DNA of 64,000 nt from a virus: positions 1-64,000 of IMG/VR virus record IMGVR_UViG_3300028008_000005; one strand, given 5' to 3'. This document shows, in pieces, positions 42,387 through 49,138 of the stretch. The position numbers were made by a program, and so were the translations under genes. The stretch's first letter is position 1. Each line of letters starts with the position of its first letter. Below the pieces are notes generated by a model. The model did not search any database and had not been told where the DNA came from. It worked only from the letters and a program-made list of their open reading frames with translations.

Positions 42387-42412
42387 GAGGGGGATGGTGA
42401 TCCCACCCCCTC
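42387..42412 (+). terminator. GC-rich hairpin, possible terminator
   Basis: GAGGGGG (42387-42393) pairs with CCCCCTC (42406-42412); alternative inner stem GGGAT/ATCCC. No clear T-run follows, so terminator function is uncertain. Confidence 0.5.
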
Positions 42413-42417
42413 ATTTA

Positions 42418-42437
42418 TTACGATTTGTTACGATTTA
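42418..42437 (+). repeat. direct-repeat element (copy e)
   Basis: TTACGATTTGTTACGATTTA, a near-perfect tandem of TTACGATTT. As for copy d it lies about 85 nt from its promoter with an intervening stem-loop-like region sharing TAGAGTTTTTATTT with the copy-d module. Confidence 0.7.
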
Positions 42438-42521
42438 GTTTTCCTATATAAATCAATCACTTATAACCCCCGAAGCTATAACCCCTTGTTTTTATTAGAG
42501 TTTTTATTTGTGCCTAAGGGG

Positions 42522-42550
42522 TTTACAAGACCCTGATATAGCGGTATAAT
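42522..42550 (+). promoter_or_regulatory. sigma70-type cassette promoter
   Basis: TTTACA 42522-42527, 17-nt spacer, TATAAT 42545-42550, leader AAATTAAACAAAGGGCTAAG. Confidence 0.8.
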
Positions 42551-42581
42551 ACTCGCATAAATTAAACAAAGGGCTAAGATT

Positions 42582-42905
42582 ATGAACTACCAAGAAGCTA
42601 TGACAGACCTTATATCTCATATTAAAGAAGATTTTGAATCAAATGGTTACACCCACCTTTTAGTAGAAGATATTGATATTGAGGTATTATCTGGCTCTAA
42701 GTACGACAAGATTATCGAGAACGGTAGACACGGTGGACGCGTTATTGGGTTTGTGTGCAAAAAGGACAATCCTAAAAAAGGGTTCAATATTGGTGATATC
42801 TTAATGGCAGCAAGCTACAATGCTCCCTCTACTAATTTTGCTCGAGGCTCAATCTTTGACCCACAAACATACCGTGCACGAGTTCGCTTCCACGGTATAG
42901 TTTAA
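42582..42905 (+). CDS. hypothetical early protein
   Basis: 107 aa, alpha/beta (EAMTDLISHIKEDFESNGYTHLLVEDIDIEVLSGSKYDKIIENGRHGGRVIGFVCKKDN...ILMAASYNAPS). ATG placed 5 nt behind the cassette leader. No family recognised. Confidence 0.65.
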   Translation: MNYQEAMTDLISHIKEDFESNGYTHLLVEDIDIEVLSGSKYDKIIENGRHGGRVIGFVCKKDNPKKGFNIGDILMAASYNAPSTNFARGSIFDPQTYRARVRFHGIV

Positions 42906-42919
42906 TAAAGGAAAAAAAT

Positions 42920-43111
42920 ATGAAGATTACACGTACTAATATTCTCAACGGCGAGGTTAACACCCTGGATCTGGATATTACTCCAGACCAGGTTTCTACG
43001 TATGAAGCTGGTGCTTTGCTTCAAGACGCATTTCCCCAGCTAAGCGTAGACGATCGCGAGTTTTTCAAGACTGGCATTACCGCTAAAAGCTGGGAAATGC
43101 TCGTAACGTAA
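42920..43111 (+). CDS. small conserved phage protein
   Basis: 63 aa. KITRTNILNGEVNTLDLDITPDQVSTYEAGALLQDAFPQLSVDDREFFKTGITAKSWE is a pattern that recurs in many T4-like and other phages, of unknown function. Its end overlaps half-sites of the direct-repeat element. Confidence 0.7.
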   Translation: MKITRTNILNGEVNTLDLDITPDQVSTYEAGALLQDAFPQLSVDDREFFKTGITAKSWEMLVT

Positions 43112-43123
43112 TATTACGAATTA
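43101..43123. repeat. divergent copy of the promoter element (copy f)
   Basis: Contains TCGTAACG and TTACGAATTA around the palindrome CGTAATATTACG, ending 4 nt before the -35 box. Degenerate relative to other copies. Confidence 0.5.
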
Positions 43124-43127
43124 GGGG

Positions 43128-43157
43128 TTTACATACCCCCAGCCTATATGGTATAAT
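43128..43157 (+). promoter_or_regulatory. sigma70-type promoter for the HAD gene
   Basis: TTTACA 43128-43133, 18-nt spacer, TATAAT 43152-43157; GGGG...CCCC flank the -35 box. Confidence 0.75.
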
Positions 43158-43180
43158 GATTAAACAAATTGGAGATTAAA

Positions 43181-43759
43181 TTGAAAGAAAAAGTTATATT
43201 AGTTGACTGCGATGGCGTCCTACTCGACTGGGAGTACCACTTCCACCGTTGGATGGCAAACAAAGGATTTATTAGAAGTAGCGTAATTAGCTACAATGTT
43301 GCAGAGGTATACAACCTAGAAAAAACAGAAGCTAAGCACATTATTAAGCATTTTAACGAAAGCGCACAAATCGCTTTTCTATCACCTCTTCGTGATGCTG
43401 TTAAGTACGTTCGTAAGCTTCAAGAAGAACACGGTTACGTGTTCCATTGCATTACTTCGCTTAGTAATGATCCTGCTGCTCAAGAGCTTCGAAAGAAGAA
43501 CCTAGAAACTGTGTTTGGTAAAACCATCTTTGAAGATTTTATTATTCTTGGATGTGGATATGATAAAGACGAAGCTCTTGAGCCTTACCGTGATACTGGC
43601 TGCTTTTGGGTAGAGGATAAAATCGAAAATGCTGAGCTCGGTCTAGAACTTGGACTAAGCTCTATTCTTATTGCTCATAACCATAACAGTCATTATGATG
43701 GTAAAGTAAAAAGAATTAGCAACTGGAAAGAAATCTACAATGAAATTACTGGAGTATAA
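43181..43759 (+). CDS. HAD-family phosphatase-like protein
   Basis: 192 aa. VDCDGVLLDW is HAD motif I (DxD), HCITSLS motif II, and VEDKIENAELGLELG the motif IV/cap region. TTG start at 43181 with GGAG at 43171; an earlier TTG would overlap that site. Resembles phage 5'-nucleotidase-like HAD proteins. Substrate unknown, possibly a nucleotide. Confidence 0.7.
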   Translation: MKEKVILVDCDGVLLDWEYHFHRWMANKGFIRSSVISYNVAEVYNLEKTEAKHIIKHFNESAQIAFLSPLRDAVKYVRKLQEEHGYVFHCITSLSNDPAAQELRKKNLETVFGKTIFEDFIILGCGYDKDEALEPYRDTGCFWVEDKIENAELGLELGLSSILIAHNHNSHYDGKVKRISNWKEIYNEITGV

Positions 43760-43761
43760 TT

Positions 43762-43965
43762 ATGCTTATTGAAAATGGTAAAATCGATCCACGCGTTCAC
43801 AATTTACTTAGGAGCATGCTTAATCCTGAAAAATATGGCAACTCAGTAAGCCCTGAGATTCGCGATGAAGTACGGGCATTGCTTGGTATGAATCGAGTAG
43901 AGCAAAGACTATATGCTCCTAATATTAAAAACGTAAAGATAGATCAATTTGGTAATTATTGCTAA
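43762..43965 (+). CDS. hypothetical protein
   Basis: 67 aa (IDPRVHNLLRSMLNPEKYGNSVSPEIRDEVRALLGMNRVEQRLYAPN). Follows the HAD gene by 2 nt. No family recognised. Confidence 0.6.
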   Translation: MLIENGKIDPRVHNLLRSMLNPEKYGNSVSPEIRDEVRALLGMNRVEQRLYAPNIKNVKIDQFGNYC

Positions 43966-44032
43966 CATATTACCAAATATCATAATGTTACATAAGGTAA
44001 CACGTATATATAGTATCGTTAAAGGAAAAAAT

Positions 44033-44416
44033 ATGAAAAAGCTTCTTTTTATAGCTTCATTGTTACCGGGTATTGCTTTAGCTGATGTGGTTGTTGTTGG
44101 TACTACACCGCGTTATGTTACGATATACCAAAAACAATGTGAGGTAAAAGATATCTTTATTCAGAAATCTTCTTCCTCCACCTTAGTTGGCGGGGTGATT
44201 GGTGGTTTGTTAGGACATCAAGTTGGTAACGGATCTGGTAAAACTGCAGCTACAATTGCTGGAGCTATTATAGGTTCTGATATAGCAAATAAGAATTCTG
44301 AACCAAAGCTAATTCAAAGAGAATATTGTACTGAAGTACCTATTCAAGTACAAAAAGGTGAAACAGTTACCTTTGAGTATAAGGGTAGAATATTTAGACA
44401 AACCTTTGACAACTAA
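44033..44416 (+). CDS. secreted glycine-zipper protein
   Basis: 127 aa. Signal peptide MKKLLFIASLLPGIALA followed by a mature domain with a glycine-zipper (LVGGVIGGLLGHQVGNGSGKTAATIAGAIIGSDIAN), as in the 17-kDa surface antigen/SlyB-type family of proteobacterial outer-membrane proteins. No lipobox Cys. AAAGGA sets the ATG at 44033. Probably acquired from a host; could change the envelope of the infected cell or block superinfection, which is inference. Confidence 0.7.
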   Translation: MKKLLFIASLLPGIALADVVVVGTTPRYVTIYQKQCEVKDIFIQKSSSSTLVGGVIGGLLGHQVGNGSGKTAATIAGAIIGSDIANKNSEPKLIQREYCTEVPIQVQKGETVTFEYKGRIFRQTFDN

Positions 44417-44423
44417 GAATTCG

Positions 44424-44478
44424 TTGAAGCATGTAATAGGAAGTTTGGACTCGGGTGCAAATCCCGATAGCTCCACCA
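44424..44478 (+). ncRNA. ssrA: permuted tmRNA, acceptor piece
   Basis: 3' part of a tmRNA located upstream of its 5' part. It contains GAAGCATGT (P2 3' strand), a T-arm TCGGG-TGCAAAT-CCCGA, the acceptor strand TAGCTCC, discriminator A and encoded CCA (476-478). TAGCTCC pairs with GGGGCTA of the coding piece (44560-44566), giving the G3-U70 wobble that alanyl-tRNA synthetase recognises. The 5' end is approximate. Confidence 0.88.
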
Positions 44479-44559
44479 AAAGAACACTGTCGGTGCTGTT
44501 GGGAAGCGCAGATGGACAACACTAGGACGCCGTTCGAATCGGAGCAGTGTTCTTCTGAT
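44479..44559 (+). ncRNA. intervening segment of the permuted tmRNA with tRNA-like minihelix
   Basis: 81 nt between the CCA and the first G of the coding piece. A perfect 10-bp stem joins 44480-44489 to 44545-44554. Inside it a T-arm with a canonical TTCGAAT loop (44533-44539; stem CGCCG/CGGAG, one mismatch) abuts the 7-bp acceptor-like AACACTG/CAGTGTT. A D-arm-like GTGC-TGTTGGGAA-GCGC (44493-44509) is possible. No proper anticodon arm folds, so this is a tRNA-like element, not a tRNA gene. It may guide RNase P/Z cleavage. Confidence 0.65.
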
Positions 44560-44775
44560 GGGGCTATTCATAGATTCGACAGACAACTGAAAGCATGTGG
44601 AGAATAGGTGCGGGAGCTACCTTAAATGCAACAAACTCTATAAATGCAAACGATGAAGCATTTGCTCTAGCCGCATAGGTTAGATGAGGTATGGGCACCG
44701 CCTTATAATCAAACGGGCCTAAAATTCTCACATCAGAGAAACCAAAACTAAATATCCTCACAAGGGATTAATCGG
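44560..44775 (+). ncRNA. ssrA: permuted tmRNA, coding piece with tag ANDEAFALAA
   Basis: 5' part of the tmRNA: acceptor GGGGCTA, then the conserved TAGATTCGACAGAC D-region, AGCATGT (P2), an AGGT/ACCT stem with a GAG/CTC pseudoknot option, and the tag frame. The resume codon is GCA 44646; the tag reads A-N-D-E-A-F-A-L-A-A and ends at TAG 44676-44678. The C-terminal ALAA matches ClpXP/ClpAP degrons. Downstream hairpins (TTCTC/GAGAA, ATCC/GGAT) suggest the 3' end near 44775; this end is approximate. Confidence 0.88.
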
Positions 44776-44791
44776 AGATATAAGAAAGCTA

Positions 44792-44899
44792 ATGAACAAA
44801 AGAGAACTTACCTTTGAGGTAATATGTAATTTATTATTACCTGTAACAACCATGGCATTGATCGTTGTTTTGCCATTTATTACTAGTGGATTAATCTAG
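44792..44899 (+). CDS. 35-residue membrane peptide
   Basis: Starts MNKRELTFEV, then a hydrophobic helix (ICNLLLPVTTMALIVVLPFI). No strong ribosome-binding site, so translation is uncertain. It lies right after the tmRNA and its stop abuts the next -35 box. Confidence 0.4.
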   Translation: MNKRELTFEVICNLLLPVTTMALIVVLPFITSGLI

Positions 44900-44928
44900 T
44901 ATACAATCTAACTGAAATGCGGTATAAT
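44900..44928 (+). promoter_or_regulatory. sigma70-type promoter with ATG at the expected start site
   Basis: TATACA 44900-44905, 17-nt spacer, TATAAT 44923-44928. The downstream ATG is at 44936, about where transcription should begin, implying a leaderless mRNA. Confidence 0.7.
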
Positions 44929-44935
44929 ATATATT

Positions 44936-45502
44936 ATGAATTTATTTGTATTAGACGAAAGCCCAGTCGTGTCAGCTCAACAACAGTGCGATAAGCACGT
45001 AGTAAAAATGATCGTTGAGTCTGCACAGATGCTCTCAACTGCCCATCGATACCTAGACGGGCAGTTAACCTCTATCCCCTCAAAGTCAGGCAAGACCAAT
45101 GTTAAGTATTGGAAGCTTGATGATTATAGAGAACCGTACTTATATAAGCCGGTTCATGTAAACCATCCTTGTACAATATGGACAAGAGAAAGTGTTGCTA
45201 ATTATATGTGGCACTATCGACACTTCTTAGCCCTATGCTACGAATATCGATATCGATATGGCAGAATGCATAAGACTGAAGAGGTACTATCAGACGTCTT
45301 GTCCTTTCTCCCATATAACATTCCCGCCGGTAAACTAACACCATTTCGATTAGCTATGGGTTCTAATCCAGAATGTATAGATAATAATGACGTAGTAGGA
45401 TCATATAGAAAATACTACAAAAGCAAGCAGTCCCAGTTTAATATGAGATGGACTAAAAGACAAACACCATCTTGGTTTAGCGAGGTAATAGGCAATGCAT
45501 GA
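44936..45502 (+). CDS. pyrimidine-dimer-glycosylase-like phage protein
   Basis: 188 aa. MNLFVLDESPVVSAQQQCDKHVVKMIVESAQMLSTAHR...HPCTIWTRESVANYMWHYRHFLALCYEYRYRYGRMHKT is a widespread phage family that is usually annotated as pyrimidine dimer DNA glycosylase/endonuclease V-like. The repair function is not evident from the sequence. The conserved N-terminus supports the leaderless ATG. Confidence 0.6.
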   Translation: MNLFVLDESPVVSAQQQCDKHVVKMIVESAQMLSTAHRYLDGQLTSIPSKSGKTNVKYWKLDDYREPYLYKPVHVNHPCTIWTRESVANYMWHYRHFLALCYEYRYRYGRMHKTEEVLSDVLSFLPYNIPAGKLTPFRLAMGSNPECIDNNDVVGSYRKYYKSKQSQFNMRWTKRQTPSWFSEVIGNA

Positions 45503-45596
45503 GGGTCAATTCTGGTGTCCATTCCGTCAAGCTTTCTTTCAGTGGGATGAATTTATTTCCTATTATAGAGAGAAAGATAAAGAGAATGCAATGTGA
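45495..45596 (+). CDS. 33-residue hypothetical protein
   Basis: Aromatic-rich (GQFWCPFRQAFFQWDEFISYYREKDKE). Overlaps both neighbours by a few bases, with GAGGTAATAGG upstream as a possible ribosome-binding site. No family recognised. Confidence 0.45.
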   Translation: MHEGQFWCPFRQAFFQWDEFISYYREKDKENAM

Positions 45597-45796
45597 GTAT
45601 ACCAGCAAAGATAAAAGAACGTATGGATAACCTCCAGAATATGATGGAAAGCAACAATCATATAGATAATAAGAATAACGCTTTAGATGCGGTATCTCTT
45701 ATTACTAAATTCTGGCAAGCACTAAGCGAAGAAGATAAGGATTACGTTCAGGTAGCTCAGCATGCTATTGAAGAACAAACCCCCTGGAATATATAA
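45593..45796 (+). CDS. hypothetical protein
   Basis: 67 aa, GTG start overlapping the previous TGA. Helical (AKIKERMDNLQNMMESNNH...LDAVSLITKFWQALSEEDKDYVQVAQHAIEEQTPW). TAATG overlap with the zinc-ribbon gene. No function assigned. Confidence 0.65.
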   Translation: MSIPAKIKERMDNLQNMMESNNHIDNKNNALDAVSLITKFWQALSEEDKDYVQVAQHAIEEQTPWNI

Positions 45797-46050
45797 TGCC
45801 TACATATGACTACCACTGTAAATCCTGTGGGAATACGTTTACAAAATTATTAAAAATAGCTGATAGGAATTCCCCATCAGAAGTACCGTGTGAAGAGTGT
45901 GGTAATCTTGAAGTAGCTCAGAAGATTAGCGCACCTTTAATATCATATCAAGTTGGCGGGATATTGTCTAAGACTGATGGTGGTTGGAATGATACCCTTA
46001 AGAAAATAAAAGACGGAGCGGGACGGAATAATACAATTAATGTCAAATAG
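45796..46050 (+). CDS. FmdB-type zinc-ribbon protein
   Basis: 84 aa. MPTYDYHCKSCGNTFTK...PSEVPCEECG is the FmdB/CxxC-CxxC zinc-ribbon family start. Common in marine T4-like phages next to PhoH or UvsW-type genes, possibly a transcription or assembly factor; unproven. It overlaps phoH by 11 nt. Confidence 0.8.
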   Translation: MPTYDYHCKSCGNTFTKLLKIADRNSPSEVPCEECGNLEVAQKISAPLISYQVGGILSKTDGGWNDTLKKIKDGAGRNNTINVK

Positions 46051-46759
46051 CAACCAGCGCAATATGAAGACACTTAAGTTAAAGCTAGAAAATCTCCGAG
46101 AGCTGGAGCCAATAACAAAAAATCAAGAGAGGGTTTTTAAATCATATGAGGAAGGATTTAATCTTTGTTTATCTGGTTCAGCTGGATCTGGAAAGACTTT
46201 CTTGGCATTGTATCTTGCTCTAGAGGATGTGCTATCAAAGGAAACACCATATGAAAGGGTTGTTATTATTCGATCTGTAGTACCTACTCGCGACATCGGC
46301 TTTCTTCCTGGCAATGAAGATGAAAAGCTAGATGCCTATGCAGGACCTTATAAAGGTATTACCTCTGAGCTATTTGCGGACTCACAAGCCTGGGAAAAGC
46401 TGGGTAATCAAAGCCTAATTGAATTTACGTCTACCTCCTTTATTCGTGGTATAACTATTTCAAATGCTATTGTAGTGGTTGACGAAATGCAGAATCTTAA
46501 TTTCCACGAACTTGATTCTGTTATAACACGACTTGGCGAAGGCACAAAACTATTATTATGCGGAGACTATTACCAATCTGATTTTGATAAAGAAAGGGAT
46601 AGATCAGGCATTCTTAATTTCCTAAATATTGTTCAGAATATGAAGTACTTTGATCATATCGAATTTTCTTGGGAAGATATTGTTCGTAGCGGACTTGTTC
46701 GTGAGTATATTATGACTAAGGAGCAGATGGTAGAAGATGGCCAAGTTCAAAAGATTTGA
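46040..46759 (+). CDS. phoH: PhoH-like P-loop ATPase
   Basis: 239 aa. Walker A LSGSAGSGKTFLAL, Walker B AIVVVDEMQNL and GDYYQSD fit the PhoH/PhoL family, a frequent marine phage gene. Its physiological role in phages is uncertain (RNA-associated helicase/ATPase-like). It is overlapped at its 3' end by a small basic ORF. Confidence 0.88.
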   Translation: MSNSNQRNMKTLKLKLENLRELEPITKNQERVFKSYEEGFNLCLSGSAGSGKTFLALYLALEDVLSKETPYERVVIIRSVVPTRDIGFLPGNEDEKLDAYAGPYKGITSELFADSQAWEKLGNQSLIEFTSTSFIRGITISNAIVVVDEMQNLNFHELDSVITRLGEGTKLLLCGDYYQSDFDKERDRSGILNFLNIVQNMKYFDHIEFSWEDIVRSGLVREYIMTKEQMVEDGQVQKI

Positions 46760-46862
46760 TCCTAGAAATAAAAAGGCAAATAAAAGCAAATCTTCTACAA
46801 AGCAAGATACCGACAAGCGTAAGCAACGTATTGTCAAACAGGGGTATACAAACGATCCCTAA
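46737..46862 (+). CDS. 41-residue basic protein
   Basis: Starts AKFKRFDPRNKKANKSK, very Lys/Arg-rich. The RFDPRNKKA pattern recurs in small phage proteins after phoH. It overlaps the phoH end and contains the promoter of the next gene. Confidence 0.55.
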   Translation: MAKFKRFDPRNKKANKSKSSTKQDTDKRKQRIVKQGYTNDP

Positions 46863-46873
46863 TGTGGTATAAT
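46845..46873 (+). promoter_or_regulatory. sigma70-type promoter for the exonuclease gene
   Basis: TATACA 46845-46850, 17-nt spacer, TATAAT 46868-46873, over the 3' end of the small basic ORF. Confidence 0.75.
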
Positions 46874-46899
46874 ATTTAATTATAATTGAAAAAGAGCTT

Positions 46900-47577
46900 A
46901 TGATGTTTCAACACGCTGACTTTAAACTAGACTATGATGACCTTACAGCTAAATCTGTTAAGAACGAACGTCGTTATGAAACCCCTGATGGTAAGTCCTA
47001 TCCTTCCGTTACTACAGTACTATCCATTCTTTCAGAAGACTTTATTCGAAAGTGGCGAAAAAGGGTAGGAGAAGATGAAGCAAATAAGGTTTCACATCGT
47101 GCATCTACACGCGGCACTGCAGTACATTCTATTATAGAAAAATACATCGACAACGATGAAAACTTCACAGAAGGTTTTATGCCTAATATTGTGGACAACT
47201 TTCTTGCTGTTCAAAAGGTACTAGATAATGGTATTGGCAAGGTATACTCTCAAGAAGCAGCTTTATATTCTCACCATCTAGGATTAGCAGGTCGTGTTGA
47301 CTGCGTTGCAGAATGGAATGGTAAGCTATCAATCATTGACTTTAAAACATCTAAAAAACTTAAAAAGAAGGAGTGGGTAGAGAACTACTTTATACAGGAA
47401 TCAGCATATGCTATTATGTGGGAAGAAAGAACTGGCATGCCTATTACCCAGCTAGTTACTATTATTGCAGTAGATAACGAAGAACCACAGGTGTTTATAG
47501 AACATCGTGACAATCACACAGAAAAGCTTTTAGCTACAATTAAAGAATATAATCGCCGTAAGATGTTCGGCAGATAA
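46900..47577 (+). CDS. PD-(D/E)XK exonuclease (RecB/Cas4-like)
   Basis: 225 aa. The nuclease core reads HSIIEKYI (His-Glu region), GLAGRVDCVAEWNGKLSIIDFKTSKK (D...DxK) and QESAYAIMWEE (motif Q-x-x-x-Y), as in RecB-family and MGME1-like single-strand exonucleases. Likely processes DNA ends during replication, recombination or host DNA breakdown. Start is ATG 46900 or 46903. Confidence 0.8.
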   Translation: MMFQHADFKLDYDDLTAKSVKNERRYETPDGKSYPSVTTVLSILSEDFIRKWRKRVGEDEANKVSHRASTRGTAVHSIIEKYIDNDENFTEGFMPNIVDNFLAVQKVLDNGIGKVYSQEAALYSHHLGLAGRVDCVAEWNGKLSIIDFKTSKKLKKKEWVENYFIQESAYAIMWEERTGMPITQLVTIIAVDNEEPQVFIEHRDNHTEKLLATIKEYNRRKMFGR

Positions 47578-47586
47578 GGATTTAAC

Positions 47587-48171
47587 ATGGCAGAATTAAC
47601 AGATCTATTTAGGAATAAAGAGAGTTTTACTGATAAGCCATTAAGTAGAATGTCAGACTATTATCTGTCTGGCCATTTAGATCGTCCAGAGGAATACATT
47701 GAATGGTTTGATCAAATTCGAAATGCGGGTGCTAACGATGTTATTGTTTTGCACATTAATTGCTTCGGTGGAGATCTTTATACGGCAATCCAATTTATTC
47801 GTGTATTGCAAGAATGCCAAGGTATTGTTGTAGCATCTGTAGAAGGTGCTTGCATGTCAGCTGCGACAATGATCTTTCTACAAGCTGATGAGGTAGAGAT
47901 ATCAAATCACTCTGCGTTTATGTTCCACAACTACTCTGGCGGAACAATCGGCAAGGGCGGGGAAATGATCGATCAGTTAACCTACGAGAGATCATGGTCA
48001 GAGAAACTTCTTAAAGAGGTTTATGCTGACTTTCTAAATGAAAAAGAAATAGAATCAATTCTTAATGGTAAAGATCTTTGGATGTCATCAGATGAGGTTA
48101 CAAAGAGAATGGACAGTAAAGCTAAAAAGATTAATAAGGAAATTTCTAAGAAAAGTAAGGCTATAAAATAG
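47587..48171 (+). CDS. ClpP-like serine protease
   Basis: 194 aa. ClpP/crotonase-like fold: INCFGGDLYTAIQF (the oxyanion GG), catalytic Ser91 in GACMSAATMIF and His114 in SAFMFHNYSGG. The acid residue is not certain. No Clp ATPase is seen in the window, so it may join a host ClpX/ClpA or act alone. A phage tmRNA with an ALAA tag lies 3 kb upstream, and a functional link is possible. The lysine-rich C-terminus is unusual. Confidence 0.8.
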   Translation: MAELTDLFRNKESFTDKPLSRMSDYYLSGHLDRPEEYIEWFDQIRNAGANDVIVLHINCFGGDLYTAIQFIRVLQECQGIVVASVEGACMSAATMIFLQADEVEISNHSAFMFHNYSGGTIGKGGEMIDQLTYERSWSEKLLKEVYADFLNEKEIESILNGKDLWMSSDEVTKRMDSKAKKINKEISKKSKAIK

Positions 48172-48179
48172 TATAAATA
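48172..48179 (+). promoter_or_regulatory. T4 late promoter for the 48.2-53.8 kb block
   Basis: TATAAATA directly after the ClpP-like stop and 29 nt before the kinase-like gene. No other promoter is seen before 53.8 kb. Confidence 0.75.
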
Positions 48180-48207
48180 GTATTATATCAACTTGGTAGA
48201 GAATACT

Positions 48208-48876
48208 ATGCTATCTTTCAGCGATTATATTACCGAGGGTGTTAATGATCCTTCTATCTTTAAAGCTGTTTTCCTAGCCGGCGGACCAGGTTCTGGTAAG
48301 TCCTTTATGGTTGGGAAAACAGCTTTAACTGCTTTAGGCTTTAAGCTGATCAACTCTGATCCAGCATTTGAAGCTGCTCTTAAAAAAGCTGGCTTAACTA
48401 CTTCTGCAGACGATATTGCTTCTCCAAAAGGACAAGAACTCCGCGGCAAATCAAAGGTTTTGGTTGGTAAGCAATTAGATCTAGCCATTGATGGCAGGCT
48501 TGGATTAGTAATAGACGGTACAGGCAAAGACTTCGGTAAGATTAAACAGCAGGGAGATGCTCTAAGAGCTATCGGTTATTCTGTTGCTATGATCTTTGTT
48601 AATACTGATCTGGAAACTGCTCTTGCAAGAAACTCTAATCGAGATCGATCATTACCAGACGACATGGTAAGTAAGATGTGGAAAGATGTTCAGAATAACA
48701 TCGGCAAATTTTCTAATTACTTTGGTACTACCTTTATAGTTCTAGATAACTCTGATGGTTCTAATGCAGAAGGTGCAGCAATGGGAGCATATAAGAAGAT
48801 TAAAGCTTGGGCTAAGAAGACGCCTACAGAGAATCCGCGAGTTAAAAAATGGATTGATCGACAAAGAGGTTTATAA
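48208..48876 (+). CDS. P-loop kinase-like protein with capsid-targeting-like N-terminus
   Basis: 222 aa. MLSFSDYITEGVNDP resembles a capsid-targeting sequence with an ITE|G cleavage site. FLAGGPGSGKSFMV is a Walker A, VIDGTGKDF a following Asp motif, and RDRSLPD a lid-like Arg region, as in zeta-toxin/polynucleotide-kinase-like enzymes. A late promoter precedes it. It could be packaged and injected; substrate unknown. Confidence 0.7.
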   Translation: MLSFSDYITEGVNDPSIFKAVFLAGGPGSGKSFMVGKTALTALGFKLINSDPAFEAALKKAGLTTSADDIASPKGQELRGKSKVLVGKQLDLAIDGRLGLVIDGTGKDFGKIKQQGDALRAIGYSVAMIFVNTDLETALARNSNRDRSLPDDMVSKMWKDVQNNIGKFSNYFGTTFIVLDNSDGSNAEGAAMGAYKKIKAWAKKTPTENPRVKKWIDRQRGL

Positions 48877-49136
48877 TGGACGATATATTTGATTTTGGTT
48901 TTACCGCCGTAGACGAAGCAGAACTTGAAGCAGTACAACAAGCATCCTCACAGCTGCAACAAACTTCCTCAGATGTGCAAGTCCTACAGGCTAAGATAGA
49001 TAAGCTATATAATTCTATTACGCCGCTTTTAACAAACCTAAAGAATAACCCAGAAAAAGAGTACATCCTCTGGCCGAAAAGACTAGAAAAAGTTGAGCAG
49101 TTTGAAACACATTTGCAAAAAATATATATGGAATGA
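48876..49136 (+). CDS. coiled-coil hypothetical protein
   Basis: 86 aa, acidic start MDDIFDFGFTAVDEAELE and a long coiled coil (VQQASSQLQQTSSDVQVLQAKIDKLYNSITPLLTNL) ending KEYILWPKRLEKVEQFE. A family I associate with T4-like marine phages. Role unknown. Confidence 0.65.
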   Translation: MDDIFDFGFTAVDEAELEAVQQASSQLQQTSSDVQVLQAKIDKLYNSITPLLTNLKNNPEKEYILWPKRLEKVEQFETHLQKIYME

Positions 49137-49138
49137 TT

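Noticed and set aside
44481-44553. A complete tRNA gene inside the tmRNA spacer
   Set aside because: Acceptor stem, T-arm and a D-arm-like hairpin exist, but every placement of the anticodon arm failed to give a 5-bp stem with a 7-nt loop, so only a tRNA-like element is claimed.
48208-48876. Zeta toxin of a toxin-antitoxin pair
   Set aside because: The P-loop fits a kinase of this kind, but there is no antitoxin gene, and the N-terminal targeting-like sequence and late promoter suggest a virion cargo enzyme.
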